From a virus, in IMG/VR virus record IMGVR_UViG_3300003876_000007, positions 1 to 44,399 of that record: 44,399 bases of DNA; one strand, written 5' to 3'. The notes below the pieces were generated by a model. That model worked only from the letters and a program-made list of their open reading frames with translations. It did not search any database and was not told the DNA's origin. The translations under genes and the position numbers were made by a program. Position 1 is the first letter of the stretch; each line of letters opens with the position of its first letter. Positions 8,957 through 18,245 of the stretch are shown here, in pieces.

Positions 8957-9142
8957 ATGGGAGGTAAGGGGAGTAGGCGTAGACCGGGCAATGAACAAGC
9001 ATTCCGCGATAATTACGATCGCATATTTGGAGAAAACAATGAGCAAAAAACCACAAACGAACCTGCCAACGAATCCAAAAGCTCGAAAAGAACGCCCGAT
9101 GGCACGCGGACTTCTCGACTATTTCCCCGACGCTCTAGCTGA
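8957..9142 (+). CDS. Small basic phage protein (MGGKGSRRRP type)
   Basis: A 61-aa product beginning one base after the primase stop. The N-terminal half, MGGKGSRRRPGNEQAF, followed by an RDNYDRIFG-like segment, matches a recurrent short phage protein of unknown function as I remember it. The C-terminal half overlaps the next gene from 9039 in another frame and is probably less constrained. Confidence 0.6.
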   Translation: MGGKGSRRRPGNEQAFRDNYDRIFGENNEQKTTNEPANESKSSKRTPDGTRTSRLFPRRSS

Positions 9143-9871
9143 GATCGCTAATGTGAGTTTTGTCGGGAACCAACAACACAATCCCGGCGAGGAGATGCAC
9201 TGGGCTCGGGAGAAATCCTCAGATCACGCAGACTGCATTCTCCGCCATCTCGCAGAGCGTGGTACAATGGATACTGATGGCCTACCCCATTCGGCGAAGA
9301 TGGCGTGGCGGGCTTTAGCCCTACTACAGATCGAGGTTGAAGCAACTCAAGCCCGACAAGAGTTCGATGTACAAACATATTTAGATTTGAATGGGGTCCA
9401 TCCTCCGATCTACGCAGGTACCCCTACGAAGATCGTGGCGTTGGATGATTATAGAAGCTCACTTACGGCGAAAGTTAATCGCCGAGTTTATATCGCGGGC
9501 CCTATGCGGGGGATTGAAAAACTCAATTTCCCAGCGTTTGATGAGGCGTGTATGAAGATACGCCCCCTGAATCCATCGCTGGTCCGGCTGCCGCCCGCGT
9601 GTTTGCGGAACGCGATTGTAAAGCACTTATTGATTTGCGTGGTGAGGATGGAGACGCAATCGCTATGCTTCCCGGTTGGGCACAATCGACCGGGGCGAGG
9701 GCAGAGTTTTTTCTTGCGGTATGGGTTGGGCTTAAAGTCCTTGACGCGACAACTATGATGCCGTTTAGTTCCGCTAAAATCAACGCATTTCAAGTGGGTA
9801 CAGATGATGGACACTGGGCCCTCGTTTGTGCGGCTATAAAAGCCCTAGCTGGGGGTGACAATGGTAAATAA
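9039..9871 (+). CDS. dATP/dGTP diphosphohydrolase-like domain fused to DUF4406 (deoxyribosyltransferase-like); frame-disrupted
   Basis: The ATG at 9039 has TTTGGAG 6 bases upstream. The first part (KARKERPMARGLLDYFPDAL, then HWAREKSSDHADCILRHLAE) resembles the DUF5664/dATP-dGTP diphosphohydrolase N-terminal family. After a linker, VYIAGPMRG and LNFPAFDEA begin a DUF4406 domain. Its remainder (AERDCKALIDL, AIAMLPGW, STGARAEF) lies in a different frame, ending at 9871. The change falls between about 9540 and 9600, and the expected segment of roughly 15-20 residues between FDEA and AERD seems shortened. The first frame alone would end at 9758 with an unrelated tail. Both domains point to nucleotide pool control. 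Confidence 0.65.
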
Positions 9872-11454
9872 AACATCAACAGCTCTAATGCTTGCAGAGA
9901 TTGATAACCAGGGTAGTGTCCGCGGGGCTGCACGGGCTCTCGGTATCGCAGAATCTACCATTCGGAACCGGCTTAAATCTGAGTCAGTCAACGCAGAGGG
10001 GGAACCGATCCCTAAGTTCGCATTTACACCAGAGGCGGCGAGCTTCGGGGCTCCCCATATCGGCGAAGCTGGGGTTGACACGCTCGATTTCGGGCACCCG
10101 AAAAAAGGTAAGGTGGCTCGATATATTCTCACATCCGCCCAAAATAATTGCAAAGTCAATAAACCATTCTGGAACAATCGACGCAAAAATCCTAGTTTCG
10201 TTTTCGGTGTACGACCGAGCTAACTATCGGGGCCTTGTGCCAAAGGGCGATACGAAGATAAAACGCCAAGATATATGGTGGGATAAAGCGTTTGAGGGGC
10301 GTGTTGTGAATCAGCGTGTTCGACTCGCAAAGCGTCTTGCGTTTTGCGGCGAACTCGACATCATCGCAACCGCCGCTGATCCGCTATCAAGTCTCGATGC
10401 CTACTGTGGACGGTCTAGTATCGTCGTCCCACATAACAAGTTCCGTTTTAAGTGTGTTGAGAGTCGTAAACACCAAATGCCGAAGGAACTTTACACCACT
10501 GGATCGGCGACGGAGAAACGATTTATCCAACGAAAGACCGGGCAAGTTGCCCACTTCCACCATGTTGTAGGTGCCCTCATGGTTGAGGTGGATTCCGATG
10601 GGTATTTCTGGGTCCATCATATCAATGCGGATGACGATGGATCGTTTCAGGTCCTTGATACTTTTGTTGATCGACGATTAGGTGTCGTTAATAAAGTGCC
10701 GATTGAAGGTATTATTCTCGGGGATGTCCACCATGAAAAGATTGATGGTGCCATCCGCGATATTACGACCGAGCAAATAGTTCCGACGCTAGGCCCCACA
10801 CACATTGTTGTCCATGATCTCATTGATTTCACAAGTCGAAACCACCACAACATCAAGGACCCCTTGTTTCGTGTGAAAGTTAAGGATATCCGGGTGCGTG
10901 ATGAAATTGATGACGCCCATGAGTTTCTGGTGCAATTAGCTCAGTCAGCAAGAAGTATACGCAGAGGTAATGTGTATGTGGTTAAATCGAATCACGATGA
11001 GGCCCTACTTCGTTGGCTGAAAGAAACAGATTGGCGAACCGATCCGATAAACGCGGAGTTCTACCTGGCCTTGGCGTTACGAGCGGTTCAAGAAATAGAT
11101 TCACCAGATTTTAACCTTCTCCAACACGCATTAGGGCATGTTGCCGCAGTATCCTTCCTACAGGTTGATCATCCCCTCACGATTGCAGGGATTGAGTGTG
11201 GGATGCACGGCCATGTCGGGCCGAGCGGTGCCCGCGGATCACCGAAAGGGTTTAGCCGCCTTGGGTTCAAGTCGTTCACCGCACACACACACAGTCCTTC
11301 GATTATTGATGGGTGCTATACAGTCGGTGTGATGGGCAAGCTCGACATGGGGTACAACCGCGGCCCGTCAAAGTGGATGCACACACACGGGATTATCTAT
11401 AGGAACGGTAAGCGTGGCTTCGTCACGATCAAAAACGGAAAGTGGAGGGCTTGA
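9861..11454 (+). CDS. HTH plus metallophosphoesterase protein (A1-like); frame-disrupted
   Basis: Starts at ATG 9861 with an upstream G-rich Shine-Dalgarno site. An N-terminal helix-turn-helix (GSVRGAARALGIAESTIRNR) is followed by YILTSAQNN in the first frame, which stops at 10220-10222. From about 10175 the +1 frame continues the protein (DAKILVSFSVYDRANYRG) to 11454. This part carries metallophosphoesterase motifs: GDVHHEKID, VHDLIDFTSRNHHN, SNHDEALLRW, GMHGHVG and AHTHS. Together these make about 530 aa. Phage proteins with this architecture are annotated as metallophosphoesterases or A1-like; their role is not settled. A few residues seem missing at the switch (PFWNN to DAKI). Confidence 0.7.
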
Positions 11455-11455
11455 T

Positions 11456-11521
11456 ATGGACTACTTTGAGTTCTGGGTTGCCCAACAGGTAGTAATGTAC
11501 GATCAGTGGTGGCGTGTTTAA
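11456..11521 (+). CDS. Putative 21-aa microprotein
   Basis: ATG at 11456, two bases after the preceding stop, with GGAGGG 6 bases upstream. The 21 residues (MDYFEFWVAQQVVMYDQWWR plus one Val) are aromatic and amphipathic. The tight spacing and strong Shine-Dalgarno site are the only evidence; the function is unknown. Confidence 0.4.
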   Translation: MDYFEFWVAQQVVMYDQWWRV

Positions 11522-11522
11522 T

Positions 11523-11714
11523 ATGAACCTACTGCATAAACTACCGTATCGTGTGCGATTAGCTGGGTGGGTTGTATCCGTCGCATTCATAGTGATCTTT
11601 ATTGACTTCCCATTTCGGTTGTGGGGTGCGGTGTGCGACGCTGTGTGGGAGTCGCGTAACCTGTATCGGTACGAGCGAAGGAGTGTAAGAAGTGAAACTG
11701 ACGCTAGAAAATGA
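11523..11714 (+). CDS. Small single-span membrane protein
   Basis: A 63-aa protein with a hydrophobic helix (LAGWVVSVAFIVIFIDFPF) after a short basic start, and a charged C-terminus rich in Arg. It begins right after the microprotein stop, following a GGTGG-like site. A phage inner-membrane protein of unknown role; holin or superinfection functions are possible but not shown. Confidence 0.55.
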   Translation: MNLLHKLPYRVRLAGWVVSVAFIVIFIDFPFRLWGAVCDAVWESRNLYRYERRSVRSETDARK

Positions 11715-11760
11715 AATCGTAATGACACACCAGGACCGATTGAAAGGAATATCCGAATGA
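11692..11760 (+). CDS. Putative 22-aa microprotein with GTG start
   Basis: GTG at 11692 with GAAGGAG 8 bases upstream. It reads MKLTLENEIVMTHQDRLKG plus three residues and stops on the ATG of the next gene (ATGA 11757-11760). It overlaps the membrane protein end by 23 bases. The strong Shine-Dalgarno site and the stop-start overlap support it; it could instead be only a coupling leader. Confidence 0.35.
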   Translation: MKLTLENEIVMTHQDRLKGISE

Positions 11761-12272
11761 AATTAAACCATACGCATTTCAACACACGGGCGGGGATGGT
11801 ATCAGTGTTTGAGGACGGGGCACCGACGCCTGCTATCGCTCGCGGGATTCGAGTTGGGAACATTAGATTGCTGGGACGCTTTATGGGCGAGGGTGTCGCT
11901 GGTTGGGTTGCAGTGTGCCGTACTGTAAGCGGGGACCGGGATCGAATCCTGATGCTTTCGGTAGATGATATCAATAGAACCCATGCAGTAAGGGAAATCC
12001 CCCATGTGCCTTGGAAATACTGGGAAGGGCGTGGAGATATCGTTGGTTGGTCTGCGTTAGGTGGCGATAATGCGAATGGGAACTTCATTCAGCACCTCCA
12101 AGCTCGGTTTGCAGACGATTTAGCTGAGAACGCCGTAGAATCCCCCCTAAGCGACATCAACGAACGGAGGATGGGCGGGGTCAATACTACCCCCGGCGTC
12201 ACCCCTGCCCCAATGAGGAAGCTCAAAATGTGGGAGCGGGTGGTTGATTGGTTGTGGGGTGTAGAACCATGA
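11757..12272 (+). CDS. Protein of unknown function
   Basis: A 171-aa protein with GAAAGGA upstream of ATG 11757. The first 100 residues look like a compact alpha/beta fold (GWVAVCRTVSGDRDRILML). The last 40 form a Pro/Thr-rich linker and a short Trp-rich amphipathic end (KMWERVVDWLWGVEP). The stop overlaps the next start (ATGA). Not recognised. Confidence 0.65.
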   Translation: MKLNHTHFNTRAGMVSVFEDGAPTPAIARGIRVGNIRLLGRFMGEGVAGWVAVCRTVSGDRDRILMLSVDDINRTHAVREIPHVPWKYWEGRGDIVGWSALGGDNANGNFIQHLQARFADDLAENAVESPLSDINERRMGGVNTTPGVTPAPMRKLKMWERVVDWLWGVEP

Positions 12273-12547
12273 ACCCCCGAACGATCTCTGCTGGGTTCCG
12301 ACTTGACATCAGCGAACACCTTGATATGGCCCGCGAGGATGCCGACGGTGGGCGAGGGTGGGTATGGGACTACCTCGGAGCTACCACGCCAATCTCTGTT
12401 GACGAACTCCGAGAGAAATTACGCCTCTACGACAATGCAACGATGAATAAAAACAGCCGGGTAAGTATCCCTAACCACTGCCGCTATTTCTACTGGCCCA
12501 CTAAAACAAAACCCCAAAGACCCGCTCGATACCGGCACCCCCCATAA
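12269..12547 (+). CDS. Small protein of unknown function, last gene of the rightward unit
   Basis: A 92-aa protein starting on an ATGA overlap with the preceding gene. The N-terminal half is acidic and helical (FRLDISEHLDMAREDADGG) and the C-terminus is basic and Pro-rich. Its last 47 bases overlap the end of the convergent leftward gene, and the terminator at 12573-12600 follows. Confidence 0.55.
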   Translation: MNPRTISAGFRLDISEHLDMAREDADGGRGWVWDYLGATTPISVDELREKLRLYDNATMNKNSRVSIPNHCRYFYWPTKTKPQRPARYRHPP

Positions 12548-12755
12548 GCAGGAGACATGCCGCGAAACCACGAACCGCCCACCGAGCTTGGGCGGTTTTT
12601 AATTGCACCCCACCATGGGCTCCGATGTCATTATTATGAGCCCGGATTGCGACTTCGACCATAAGCGGAAGCGTTTTATTCGCTAGGACGGTCATATACA
12701 TTTGTACACGGGCGTCAGTAATGGTTTCAACTTCGGCTCGTAAATCTGCGTTCAT
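12501..12755 (-). CDS. Small membrane-anchored protein, last gene of the leftward unit
   Basis: An 84-aa protein. Its ATG (12755-12753) overlaps the stop of the 1447-aa gene (TAATG), and GGGAGA lies upstream, so it is translationally coupled. It has a helical N-terminal half (MNADLRAEVETITDARVQ) and a C-terminal hydrophobic segment (GFAACLLLMGGAGIERVFG). Unknown role. The reading frame passes through the terminator hairpin of the convergent unit. Confidence 0.6.
   Translation of the reverse strand: MNADLRAEVETITDARVQMYMTVLANKTLPLMVEVAIRAHNNDIGAHGGVQLKTAQARWAVRGFAACLLLMGGAGIERVFGVLF
12573..12600 (+). terminator. Rho-independent terminator ending the rightward unit
   Basis: AACCGCCC (12573-12580) pairs with GGGCGGTT (12590-12597) across a 9-base loop, and the T run extends to 12600. 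It lies 26 bases after the last rightward stop codon. The leftward direction has no T run, and the leftward gene reads through it. Confidence 0.85.
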
Positions 12756-15700
12756 TAGTAATCTCTCCCGCGTTTGCGTTCTGTGGATACCGCACCCTCA
12801 ACACTCCCCATCATCAGTTCGGGGGCTCGCTCCCCACGATCTCTATTGTACTTCGCAATGAGTCGCTCCGCCTCTCGGTGTTTACCAAGGAACAGGGCAT
12901 CCCCTGCCTTACGGATTGCGTTGGCCCGCTTACTTCGGAGTGAAGATTTATACCCACCAATTACTTTGGCAGGATCAAGTTTCTTTTTGTTTCCCGGTTT
13001 ATAAGTGTCGTTCCAAAGCCTGAGTATCGCTAGAGCCTCCCCCGCCTCACCGATATCAATCGCATTGTTTATCATTTCCTTAACGATCCTTTCCGCGACA
13101 TACGGTGTTCGGGTGTCAATACCAGTAAGTGTTGCGAGTAGTGCGTTTGCTACAGGTTCTTCGCCTTCTCCCGCCACAGCTTTCCGTACACGCGGGGCCG
13201 CCCGTTTCACTTCGGGTGGAAGGGGTACGAGAGTATCAAGTAGTCGATCCCCACGGGCAATCGCCTGTTCTTTCATGGACATCTCATCGTTGAGGAAATC
13301 AAACCCGGAGAATCGTTCCTTACCCGTAATCTGTTCGATCAGGGTGTCAATGATTGGGCCGGAAACTCCGTAAGGAATCTGTAGCGACCCGTTGTTCATT
13401 GACGGTAAGATATCGTGGATGATGGGCGTGATATATCGAAGGTTTAAGGCAACCGCCCGCCCTTTCGGGTCACGCCCATCATCCGTAAATGGGTTATACA
13501 TTACTGGGCTCACCAGTGTTTTAATAAAGTAAGATGCTGGATCGTCGCGTTCAAGGATTCGATCATCTTCTTCATCCATACCGATAGCCGCCCGTGAAAG
13601 TTGGTCGATCATGTAGGGTACCATCAAGAGCATCCCGACCCGTTGGAGATTCGGGTTCAGCGATATACCCCCATCGGGACCCAATGGAGCAATCGCCCGT
13701 GAAACATTGCGGAATGACTGGTCCATGTACGATACGAATGGGGCACCAAGAAACACATTATCACGGGCGATTTTGGCTAACCGACTAATCCGTGGGTAGA
13801 TCGGTTGATATTTTTCCATCTCCAATACCGCATCATCGAGGGACATTCCATCGCGTTTTTGGTGGATCAGTACCGACGCAACTTTCGCTAGATTATCCGG
13901 GTACTGGTATCCCTTCGCGGCGGCACCCTTAAAGGTACCCCAACCACCCATGAGGGCATCAGTGACCGTCCCACTCCGCCCGACCCGTAGGGCAACATCG
14001 CGTGCTTCGGTCACTGAGTAATCACTATCTAACGCCCCGCGTTCGATTAGGCGACGCACAAGCAGGCTTTGTTCACCTCGGGCAAGCTCCTGAATAGCTC
14101 GCCCATAAGCCGGGTAGTTCCTAGGATCAAAAATACTAGCCCCGTCAAGTACCGCGTGAATCTGTGAGCCGATCAGGTTCCGCCCCCAAGTCGCGGGACG
14201 GAAGATCGTCATTGCGGCTTTCCACGGACGCACAACCGTTTTAAGTAGAAACTCATTCACACCACTTGGAAGATATGTGTATTCATCTAGCCGTGTTGCC
14301 ACCTCTTTCGGGATGTAAGTGTCGAGATTGTGTAAGACCCCTTTCCCCGGAAGCGGTACAAGGTTTCGTTCGTTTGCCCAAGCCGGAACTTCATGCTGTT
14401 TTAACATCTTCGGGGGTGCTTGTCCGTATGTCGCCCCTGCGGCCACATGGAGATCAATTACACTTGCGTTATGGAGGTTATCAAGGACGGTCTTTGTAGT
14501 AAGATACCGTACATCGTGGATTTCTGTTTCTTCGCGTTGCTTCTGGCTAATCGGCTCTTCAATCGAGATTCCCTTGGCGGCTCGTCCGTTCAAATCAGCA
14601 TCCGACACACCACGATCTTTCGCCCCCTTACGAATCATCCGCTCTTTACGGGCTTTAACAAGAGCGTCTCGGGCATTTACCGCATCTTCGACGGTATCGT
14701 ACTTACCATACACCGCCTCACCATCCCATTCGGAAACCTTTACTTGGGGCAAACTCTTTGGCCCCTCGTTGCACAATCCCGCGGGATTATTCTGTACATA
14801 AGTTCCGATGTTGTTCTCGATTACCGTCGCATCGACCCCTGCGGCCTTCTGTGCATCAGCTAGAGTTTGTGAAGATGCGTCGATCGCCTTTCGATATCGC
14901 TGTAAAACCTTCCGTACCCTAGGATCGGCCACTTCTTTACCGCGGAGTGCTGCCTCAAGGGCCATCTGGATATCCGTGTCCTTGTTAATACCAATTCCGT
15001 GCTTCTTCGCAACCTTATTCAGTTCCCTTGTGACCCGTCTTACCTCTAAGGCTGCAAGCGTGTTCCGCCCCTTCGCTTCGATCTTACGACCCTCAATTGA
15101 CCCAAGGGCACCTGTCACCGGATCACGAAGCATCGTTTTCATCTTCTGCATGAACCGACCGATTGGTGTTGGGCGTTCTGCCGTCCCAGCCAAGGATACA
15201 AGCTGTTTCGCCGTTGGTTTGGGGAACGCGGATGGGAAGATTGGGTTCCCTTTTGACCCACGACCAAACTGTGGGCCGAACTCTGTAGGCCCGGCTGTCG
15301 TTGCCGCCCCAGTTGTTGCATCCGCACCAACAGTTTCTAACTCAACTGCCGTCGGTGCTTCTATCGTTGTCGGAATTATGGGTGTGGAGACAGTACCCGC
15401 ACCAACTGAATACCCGCGTTCTTCGGCAACTGATTCAGGAACATACCCTTTTAGGGATTCAGCCCCACGCTCACGGGCAACCATAACACGATGGTTCCCA
15501 TCAGGAATAAAGAGCCCTGTGCCCCCATCTACGGCCATGATTGGTGGTTGGGTTGCGGGATCGCCTTGGCGTATCCGTTCTAGTTTCGACTCCTGAATCT
15601 CCCCCTCTACCCCTATCTCCTGATTAGGAATATCCGTGACAGGAATATCCACAAGAACCATGGGTTCGTTGGAATACGCCGCAAGGATTTCTGAATCTTT

Positions 15701-17098
15701 TTCCATCGCACCAAAAAACTCAGCAACTTGGATCGGAGTATCAAGGCGGGCAGGGAATTGTTCTTGGGTAATAGACTCTTGCGAACCAACTACTTGCGTA
15801 TCAGGCCCAACGATCTTTCCGGGCACCGCCTCTTGCCGCCCGACTTGACCCTCAAAAATTGGTTGGCGGGCGAGATCGTCAACATACATCTGTAGTCCGG
15901 GGTCGTTCTCTGCCAGATTAGTCTGTTCAAACACTTCACCTTGTTCTACCCCAACTGTTTCGCTAGGGATCACCGACTGAACCTCTGACCCAACAGTTTC
16001 TACCTGCCCGGATAAGGGCATCTCCGACCCCAATGTTTGAGTTTCAAACTCTGACACATTATCTGTCGTGATAAAATCACCTGCTGGCATAGGACCGATC
16101 TCTTGCTTACCCTCTTTTATTTGTTGTTTCGTGGCGGCTTCTGAACGGGCTTGTGGACGGCGACTGGCAACTGCCCTCCCAGTCAACACAGGAATCACAG
16201 ACATGAGCCCAGCTTCAAGAACACCGTCACTTAATTTTTGTTCCTCAGCATAAGTATTTTTTCGGACGGCATTGGTAAACAACTGTGTCGCCATTTCCTC
16301 ACCCACCTCCGTAATAAGCTCTGGTACCTCCCGCCGGATCAATTCTCGGATACCTTTAGCTCCGGCCTCTCTAGTGACAACCCCTGTACCGACCCCATTA
16401 AATATACCGCGGGCCCTGTTTAGAATGCCGCCGGTTATCAGACCAGAGAGCCCTTCCGCAGCACCAATGAGCCCTGCCGCCTTCGCCTCTTCACCGCCGG
16501 TAATCGTTTGGCCATCATCCCGCCGATCTGCAATGTCGGTACGGGTTGACCCAGCACCACTAGCACCGTAAATACCAGCCATTCCGACCGCACCCGCAGG
16601 CATAGCCCCGATGATGTTCGCCGCAGTCCCGATGGTACCTCCATAGAACCGACCACCAACAGTCTGGGCCCCGGTCCCGTAATAGGAATCAATGTTCTGC
16701 TGCATTCGTTGGGCTGTCTCAGGGGAGAATGCACCGACAATCCCGGTACCAATCCCAGTTAGTGCCTGGGCAGGGGCCGTTAAGAAATCCGCTACCGGAC
16801 CTTGTTCCGCTTCCGCTTCTGCCCCATAATCAACTGTGTTCAGTTCACCCATTTGAGGTTGTGTAGGTTCAAACCCATCCTGCTGTCGAAACTGGTCTGT
16901 TAATGCGGCTTGAGCCCCCGCGGAAAGTTCTTGCCGCCCTGCGGAAAGTTGTTCAGCATTCAACCTGTCAATTTCGGTTTTTGCTGCACGCAAAGTATCC
17001 CCGTAATTCGGGACTTCGGGCTCGTCGAAACGAAGGCCATCTAATTTCTTAGGTTCGTCAAACCGAAGGCCGGGAGTATCGAAACGGAGCTTCGCCAT
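12755..17098 (-). CDS. Very large internal virion / ejected protein with ParB-like fold segment
   Basis: A 1447-aa protein, the largest in the genome, at the end of the structural block. The N-terminus has three LRFDxP repeats (residues about 4-26). Residues about 95-250 are Gly/Ala-rich and weakly hydrophobic. A ParB/sulfiredoxin-like segment lies around residues 505-565 with DGNHR at 533-537. The C-terminal half is helical, with stretches such as FRPATWGRNLIGSQIH. Proteins of this size and place in podoviruses are ejected with the DNA and form a channel or carry accessory activities; that is inference. The start overlaps the previous stop (TAATG). Confidence 0.7.
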   Translation of the reverse strand: MAKLRFDTPGLRFDEPKKLDGLRFDEPEVPNYGDTLRAAKTEIDRLNAEQLSAGRQELSAGAQAALTDQFRQQDGFEPTQPQMGELNTVDYGAEAEAEQGPVADFLTAPAQALTGIGTGIVGAFSPETAQRMQQNIDSYYGTGAQTVGGRFYGGTIGTAANIIGAMPAGAVGMAGIYGASGAGSTRTDIADRRDDGQTITGGEEAKAAGLIGAAEGLSGLITGGILNRARGIFNGVGTGVVTREAGAKGIRELIRREVPELITEVGEEMATQLFTNAVRKNTYAEEQKLSDGVLEAGLMSVIPVLTGRAVASRRPQARSEAATKQQIKEGKQEIGPMPAGDFITTDNVSEFETQTLGSEMPLSGQVETVGSEVQSVIPSETVGVEQGEVFEQTNLAENDPGLQMYVDDLARQPIFEGQVGRQEAVPGKIVGPDTQVVGSQESITQEQFPARLDTPIQVAEFFGAMEKDSEILAAYSNEPMVLVDIPVTDIPNQEIGVEGEIQESKLERIRQGDPATQPPIMAVDGGTGLFIPDGNHRVMVARERGAESLKGYVPESVAEERGYSVGAGTVSTPIIPTTIEAPTAVELETVGADATTGAATTAGPTEFGPQFGRGSKGNPIFPSAFPKPTAKQLVSLAGTAERPTPIGRFMQKMKTMLRDPVTGALGSIEGRKIEAKGRNTLAALEVRRVTRELNKVAKKHGIGINKDTDIQMALEAALRGKEVADPRVRKVLQRYRKAIDASSQTLADAQKAAGVDATVIENNIGTYVQNNPAGLCNEGPKSLPQVKVSEWDGEAVYGKYDTVEDAVNARDALVKARKERMIRKGAKDRGVSDADLNGRAAKGISIEEPISQKQREETEIHDVRYLTTKTVLDNLHNASVIDLHVAAGATYGQAPPKMLKQHEVPAWANERNLVPLPGKGVLHNLDTYIPKEVATRLDEYTYLPSGVNEFLLKTVVRPWKAAMTIFRPATWGRNLIGSQIHAVLDGASIFDPRNYPAYGRAIQELARGEQSLLVRRLIERGALDSDYSVTEARDVALRVGRSGTVTDALMGGWGTFKGAAAKGYQYPDNLAKVASVLIHQKRDGMSLDDAVLEMEKYQPIYPRISRLAKIARDNVFLGAPFVSYMDQSFRNVSRAIAPLGPDGGISLNPNLQRVGMLLMVPYMIDQLSRAAIGMDEEDDRILERDDPASYFIKTLVSPVMYNPFTDDGRDPKGRAVALNLRYITPIIHDILPSMNNGSLQIPYGVSGPIIDTLIEQITGKERFSGFDFLNDEMSMKEQAIARGDRLLDTLVPLPPEVKRAAPRVRKAVAGEGEEPVANALLATLTGIDTRTPYVAERIVKEMINNAIDIGEAGEALAILRLWNDTYKPGNKKKLDPAKVIGGYKSSLRSKRANAIRKAGDALFLGKHREAERLIAKYNRDRGERAPELMMGSVEGAVSTERKRGRDY

Positions 17099-18234
17099 TA
17101 TTCGCGTACCCCCGTCCGACCGTCAGGTAAACGAAAACGGGTTCCAACGGGGAGCCTCATTGCGTCGTCCTCAGTCTGCACGCTCTGCACCCCCCCAACC
17201 TGGTCCACCGGCGTTGATTGGGCCATCGGAAGATCGCCGTCGTATGCTTGTGCAAGTTGTTCTTGTGTGGTTTTCCATGACTTATATGCCGCCTCCCCTT
17301 GGGCAATGTTCCGCTGTTTAACCTCTTCCCGGCTGGATTCCGTCTCACGGGAAAACATATCGAGTTCTTCCGGTTCAAACAACCGGCTCCGCTCCGCAAA
17401 CAAAGCCCTGTCCTGAGCGGTTCCGCGGTCTAATATACGAATCATTTGGTTATCTGCTTGGGCTTTTTCGCGTTGTTTAACTGTCGGAGTTAGTCGAGAC
17501 GAAGCTGAACTAGGCAATGCTTGGCGAGCATCATCAACAAGTTGGTTCATATCCATTTGCCCACTCGACGCCGCCGCTTCTAGCATTCGGTATTGCTCAT
17601 CGGGAATAGACCCCTGCATTGCTCTCACCGCGTCAAGCTGCTGTCGTATTTCAGGTGTTACCATCTGCTGTTGATTGGCGTTAAATCGTGGGTCAAGTTC
17701 TCGCAAAGATTGTATATCTTGGGGGATTGCGTCTGACCCACTCATAACTACGGACCCTTCTGGGAATCGTTCGATGGTTTGCCCTGTCCCCCGCTCATAT
17801 ATCCTTGCGGATGGGCGTGGACCCTGCGGGATCGGGCCCTCTCTTGGTACTAGTGTGGCCTTTGAAAGCGATTGGCCTTGCATATCGGGCCGCTGGGGCA
17901 TGTAGCCAAGACCGCCTTGTTGCTGCTGTCGTTCCACGGCAAAGCGTTGAATCTCATTACCGGGGGTGTCTTTTCGCACCGAACGAATTGGCCCGCCGTA
18001 ACCCGCCGCGTCGGAAAGCATGGTTGGATTTTGCTGAGGTGTATACGCGGGCCGATTCCGCCTAGCCATCTCAGACTGTAAGAGACTTTGATCCTGGGCC
18101 ATCTGCTGTAGTTGCATCTGATATGCTCGTTGTGCGGAATCCCGCCGAGCCCGAGCCGAACCGGCTCCTGCGGCGAGATTGGATAGCAAGACCGGATCGC
18201 CGTACTGGAATCGAATTGGCTGTGGTGCTGGCAT
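17098..18234 (-). CDS. Gln-rich internal virion protein
   Basis: A 378-aa protein, strongly Gln-, Arg- and Ala-rich (AYQMQLQQMAQDQSLLQSEM) with long predicted helices and disordered Pro/Gly segments. It lies between another Gln-rich helical protein and the 1447-aa protein, with a TAATG overlap to the latter. The composition and position match internal core proteins of podovirus virions. No enzymatic motif seen. Confidence 0.6.
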   Translation of the reverse strand: MPAPQPIRFQYGDPVLLSNLAAGAGSARARRDSAQRAYQMQLQQMAQDQSLLQSEMARRNRPAYTPQQNPTMLSDAAGYGGPIRSVRKDTPGNEIQRFAVERQQQQGGLGYMPQRPDMQGQSLSKATLVPREGPIPQGPRPSARIYERGTGQTIERFPEGSVVMSGSDAIPQDIQSLRELDPRFNANQQQMVTPEIRQQLDAVRAMQGSIPDEQYRMLEAAASSGQMDMNQLVDDARQALPSSASSRLTPTVKQREKAQADNQMIRILDRGTAQDRALFAERSRLFEPEELDMFSRETESSREEVKQRNIAQGEAAYKSWKTTQEQLAQAYDGDLPMAQSTPVDQVGGVQSVQTEDDAMRLPVGTRFRLPDGRTGVRE

Positions 18235-18245
18235 GGATCAACCTC

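Noticed and set aside
9039-9545. Z-genome (2-aminoadenine) pathway, because of the MazZ-like diphosphohydrolase domain
   Set aside because: No PurZ-like adenylosuccinate synthetase and no DatZ-type HD phosphohydrolase were found, and the diphosphohydrolase family is widespread in ordinary phages.
13005-16571. Several long plus-strand open frames opposite the 1447-aa gene
   Set aside because: They are antisense shadows of a continuous, well-formed leftward gene without ribosome binding sites.
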